DNA of 64,000 nt from the NCBI GenBank assembly GCA_027943245.1, contig JANDJZ010000017.1:62001-126000 (forward strand), read 5' to 3'. The notes under the pieces are model-generated. The model was not told where the DNA came from, made no database searches, and saw only the letters and a program-made list of their open reading frames with translations. Shown here piece after piece: positions 61,351-64,000 of the stretch; position 1 is the stretch's first letter, and each line of letters opens with the position of its first letter. The position numbers were made by a program, and so were the translations under genes. This DNA is from Acanthamoeba sp. SK_2022b. Its lineage: Eukaryota > Discosea > Longamoebia > Acanthamoebidae.

Positions 61351-62029
61351 ATGGCACAACGCTCTACCATCCTGTTCACTTGCCTGCTAGCGCTTGTCCT
61401 GCTGTCTGCAGTCTCCGCTCGTGAACTTGCAGTTCCTCTCCGTGAGTGTCCCTGCAATCGCCACGAGACGCAGTGCTGCACATCGCTCTCGGAGCTCACC
61501 TCAGCCGCTCGTCTGTTCGACCCCACCATTGAGCGGGAAAATGGTGATATCTGTCTCTGTGTAGGTCCCTCCCAAACTCTGGCCACCACGAGGTGATCAA
61601 TGTCTTCCCGTGTTCATTGACCACCCATTGCAGGTTCCCGGTAAGAAGGTGCAGTCATGCGAGTTGGCAGCGGCGTTTGCAATCATCGAAAAGCTTAAAG
61701 CTCAGCTCGCCCGCTGTAGCACCGCCAGAGACCAGTGCCTCATCGACAAGTACATCTGCGCAACCGCCAGGGACCAGTGCTTCACCGACAGGGATACTTG
61801 CCGCGCCGCAAGAGACCAGTGCTTCACCGACAGGGACACTTGCCGCGCCGCAAGAGACCAGTGCTTCACCGACAGGGACACTTGTCGCTCCGCTCGAGAC
61901 GCGTGCTTTACCGATAGGGACACATGTCGTGCTGCAAGAGACGAATGCTTTACAGACAGGAATACCTGCCGCGCTGCAAGAGACGAGTGCTTCACCGACA
62001 GGGACAACTGTCGTGCCGGCTTGCCTTAA
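61351..62029 (+). CDS. Secreted repeat protein with cysteines every seventh residue
   Basis: Exon 1 (61351-61560) encodes a signal peptide (STILFTCLLALVLLSAVSA) and a Cys-rich segment (CPCNRHETQCC). A 73-base intron joins in phase 0 to exon 2 (61634-62029); total 201 residues. A short amphipathic helix (AAAFAIIEKLKAQLARC) runs into seven 14-residue units of the form ARDQCFTDRDTCRA. Fifteen cysteines follow each other at exactly seven-residue spacing, and no other family I know has this. Leu and Ile of the preceding helix fall on the same register, so the cysteines would line one face of a coiled coil. An alternative last exon (after TTGAAG at 62057) would add KPWNINPAFIQEAVADVKKL and more, to 62190. 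Function unknown; an extracellular or cyst-wall role is only a guess. Confidence 0.8.
61713..62016 (+). repeat. 42-base coding repeat
   Basis: About seven copies of a 42-base unit coding for the 14-residue Cys repeat. The second to fourth copies are nearly identical in DNA; the later ones differ (for example DAC, DEC and NTC variants), which indicates tandem expansion with partial homogenisation. Confidence 0.85.
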
Positions 62030-62190
62030 TAGCTATTCCTCTTTTTCCGGTTGAAGAAAAACCCTGGAATATCAACCCCGCGTTCATCCAAGAGGCTGTA
62101 GCAGATGTAAAAAAGTTGGGCAAGGCTACTGGGGAGAAGGTTTGGAGAGCTAGTAGCAGGAGTATATCTGTCTTCGCATCTGTGAAGTGA

Positions 62191-62850
62191 CAGCTTGGGC
62201 AGATTCAAAGAGATCTATCTTTCTCTCATATGGAGTCGTCAACTTAAAAATTGGCCATTTCTCAAACAGTAACTTGCATCACTGTGCAAGTGCATTGAGT
62301 ACGGTTTGCCATGCTGCCTTGGTGGCTGCTAGTGAGAATAGCTGAGCGTAACTTTCATTGGAGAAGCACTGGAGAATATCATTCAGTGATTGCAAGTAAT
62401 CTACTGCGACAATGAACCCCAAATGCACCATTGATATCATATCATATTCCTGGGCAGACGACACACAGATACCCTCCATTTTTTGCACATCTCCATCTAC
62501 TTTGGCTTTGTGTACCAAGGTATGACCTTGTCAAAAGTCATGTTGTACTTTCTGAACACTCTGAACCTCCTCTATTATCAAATGAGAGGTCGACAATGAC
62601 TGGCGTTTTTTTGTGCAATCATTCCTTGGAATGAAGTGCTATCAGGGGAATTAATCAAATTAATCTCACACAGCGATTGTAATTTCAAGATTGCAATAAT
62701 TTAGGGTGTTCAACCTCTGATTAGCATGAAGTCATAGTGCGTAATTGTGCAAGGTGAGAGCCCAAAGTGCCAGTGGTGTGCGCAGTACAACACATTATGG
62801 GCAAGCAGATTATATTTGAGGCAGAATGTTGTTGGTATAAGGGCAACATG
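62191..62850. other. AT-richer region without a recognisable gene
   Basis: Base composition falls sharply after the heptad-cysteine gene. Short open frames occur on both strands (one of 79 codons at 62279-62518, minus), but none has codon bias, a domain or splice continuity. I see no feature I can name. Confidence 0.5.
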
Positions 62851-62851
62851 A

Positions 62852-63016
62852 AGAAAATCAGATAGAGAAATTTTTTTATGTGGATCACATACACATATGC
62901 AGTCCACATCTGTTTCGTCATTGGAATTGGGGCAAGATAAAGGAAATCTGATCAAGAAATTGTTTTATTTGGATCACATACACATACACAGTCCCCATCA
63001 ATTTCATCATGGGCCA
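62852..63016. repeat. Diverged direct repeat, 89-base period
   Basis: Two copies share the order AATC-GAT-AAGAAAT then TGGATCACATACACATA, CAGTCC and TTTCGTCAT/TTTCATCAT. GGATCACATA starts at 62882 and again at 62971. Divergence is noticeably higher than in the upstream 115-base duplication, so it is older. Confidence 0.7.
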
Positions 63017-63204
63017 ACCATTGCAAGTACCCTGCTGGCCTGTGCTATGAATTTTCAGGCCAACTCTCACACATGTCCAAAAGTCACTTTCATAGTGCAG
63101 GTCTCATGCAGTTGTTCAGGTCAAGTGAGACATCAGCACACATCATCACTCCATAGGTAATGGCAACAAGCCAACCATCAGGCACCAGGTGGAAAGACCC
63201 ATTA

Positions 63205-63878
63205 TCATCTTCCTCTTACCAGTTGAGGAATATTCATCTTCACCAAGCCAAGCCAATCACTTCCTTTTTCACCAGACACTGCTATTATTGCACAATCACC
63301 AGGCTTATCAGTGGTGAGATCACAGGTGGCCTTGCCTGTTAGGGCAAGGCCAGCACAGTAAGGTGGGTCAAGAGGCTCAGCAGGCATAGTATCATGGGCT
63401 TGAGAAGCAGCATAGTTGTAAACCCACTGAAAATGGATTCACAAGTAGGCGCTCATGTGGAGGATTATTGAAGAGAGATACCATGCATTCATAAGAGGCC
63501 TGGAGCTGAGCACAGTTGTTGAGGTCTGTGAGGGCATGCAGGGTATCCTTGAGAGTGGTTGGATCAAGCTGAGCAGGAACCCAGCCAGGTCTTGAATGAC
63601 CAACATTCAAGCAGGAAAAGGGGCGCTGGCTTATGACTATCATTGGAGTACCAAGTGTTGAGCCCTTGCACAAAGTCATCCACAGTAAACACATGAGGAT
63701 TGTACTTCATGCCCACAACGAATGTGGAGAACATCTGATCATTGTCCTCATGGATGTGCCCCACTGGCAGAAAAGAGATGGTGATATTATGGAAGACTTT
63801 GTTGTGACAGAATGCCAGCATGTACTTGTTCTTGTTCTCATGGCTGCAATTATCAAGCTGCAGGTATATCAACAGCAA
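63205..63878 (-). pseudogene. Degenerate mobile-element protein with DUF7869-like core
   Basis: On the minus strand, 63878 onward reads YLQLDNCSHENKNKYMLAFC, then ITISFLPVGHIHEDNDQMFS, the conserved LQLDN...HEDIDQ pattern of DUF7869, a domain abundant in transposon-like genes of protists and animals and probably an RNase H-fold transposase. The frame stops near 63567, shifts to another (PAQLDPTTLKDTLHALTDLN), and a further segment (63387-63205) has KPGDCAIIAVSGEKGSDWLG, which fits the C-terminal module of such proteins. The stretch between the Asp and His motifs is shorter than usual. Stops and frame changes make it a relic; its 5' half lies beyond the window. Confidence 0.55.
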
Positions 63879-64000
63879 CCATCACATGCTGCCCACACAG
63901 CATATCCTGGTCAAAAAGGTTTTTCCTGGTTATGTGACATTGCTGACATATGTCCCTGCTTTATCTTGTTACCCATGGTATTAAGATATCTTACTTCATC

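Noticed and set aside
61713..62016. CRISPR-like array
   Set aside because: The regular repeats are contiguous 42-base coding units without spacers, in a spliced eukaryotic gene.

Overview
This is a gene-dense nuclear segment from a eukaryote, most likely an Acanthamoeba-type amoebozoan. The reasons are GC-rich, strongly codon-biased exons; many short GT-AG introns (about 50-130 bases); very short intergenic gaps; and a protein set resembling free-living amoebae. No bacterial operon logic, CRISPR array or complete mobile element is present. Species assignment is inference, and most exon borders were read by eye from splice signals and protein family continuity.

Layout. 1-2000: the end of an unrecognised gene, then a lower-GC stretch with a Ser/Thr-rich, membrane-protein-like but frame-broken reading. 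2121-10277 (minus): a two-domain methylglyoxal synthase, mitochondrial ribosomal protein uL23m, a short-form RNase Z with a mitochondrial presequence exon, and a DRP5A/ARC5-type dynamin. 10749-12125 (plus): an unrecognised protein. 12232-23406 (minus): 1-Cys peroxiredoxin and the roughly 10 kb catalytic subunit of DNA polymerase epsilon. 23680-29917: NAA50 (plus), a mitochondrial-type P-loop nucleoside kinase (minus), a Lys-rich/acidic protein (minus), a PGAP4/TMEM246-like Golgi glycosyltransferase (plus) and URM1 (plus). About 30007: a tRNA-like element. 30290-44118 (minus): UDP-glucose:glycoprotein glucosyltransferase, a WD-repeat protein and a peroxisomal 2-hydroxyacyl-CoA lyase. 44257-48828 (plus): a PH-like/inositol 5-phosphatase/C2 protein. 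48955-60939: a SAP-domain protein (minus), SmG, PCNA, a Hop1-like HORMA protein and the spliceosomal helicase PRP16/DHX38 (all plus except SAP). 61050-64000: a secreted protein with cysteines spaced exactly seven residues apart behind a tandemly duplicated upstream region, then an AT-richer tail with a degenerate DUF7869 (transposase-like) relic.

How it fits together. Genome maintenance and cell division recur: DNA polymerase epsilon, PCNA, Hop1, a SAP protein and a division-type dynamin. The upstream regions of DNA polymerase epsilon, PCNA and the dynamin all carry E2F-like TTTGGCG motifs, suggesting shared cell-cycle control. A secretory and glycoprotein group (UGGT, PGAP4-like) and a mitochondrial group (uL23m, RNase Z, kinase) are also present. 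The least conventional items are the duplicated methylglyoxal synthase and the heptad-cysteine protein.
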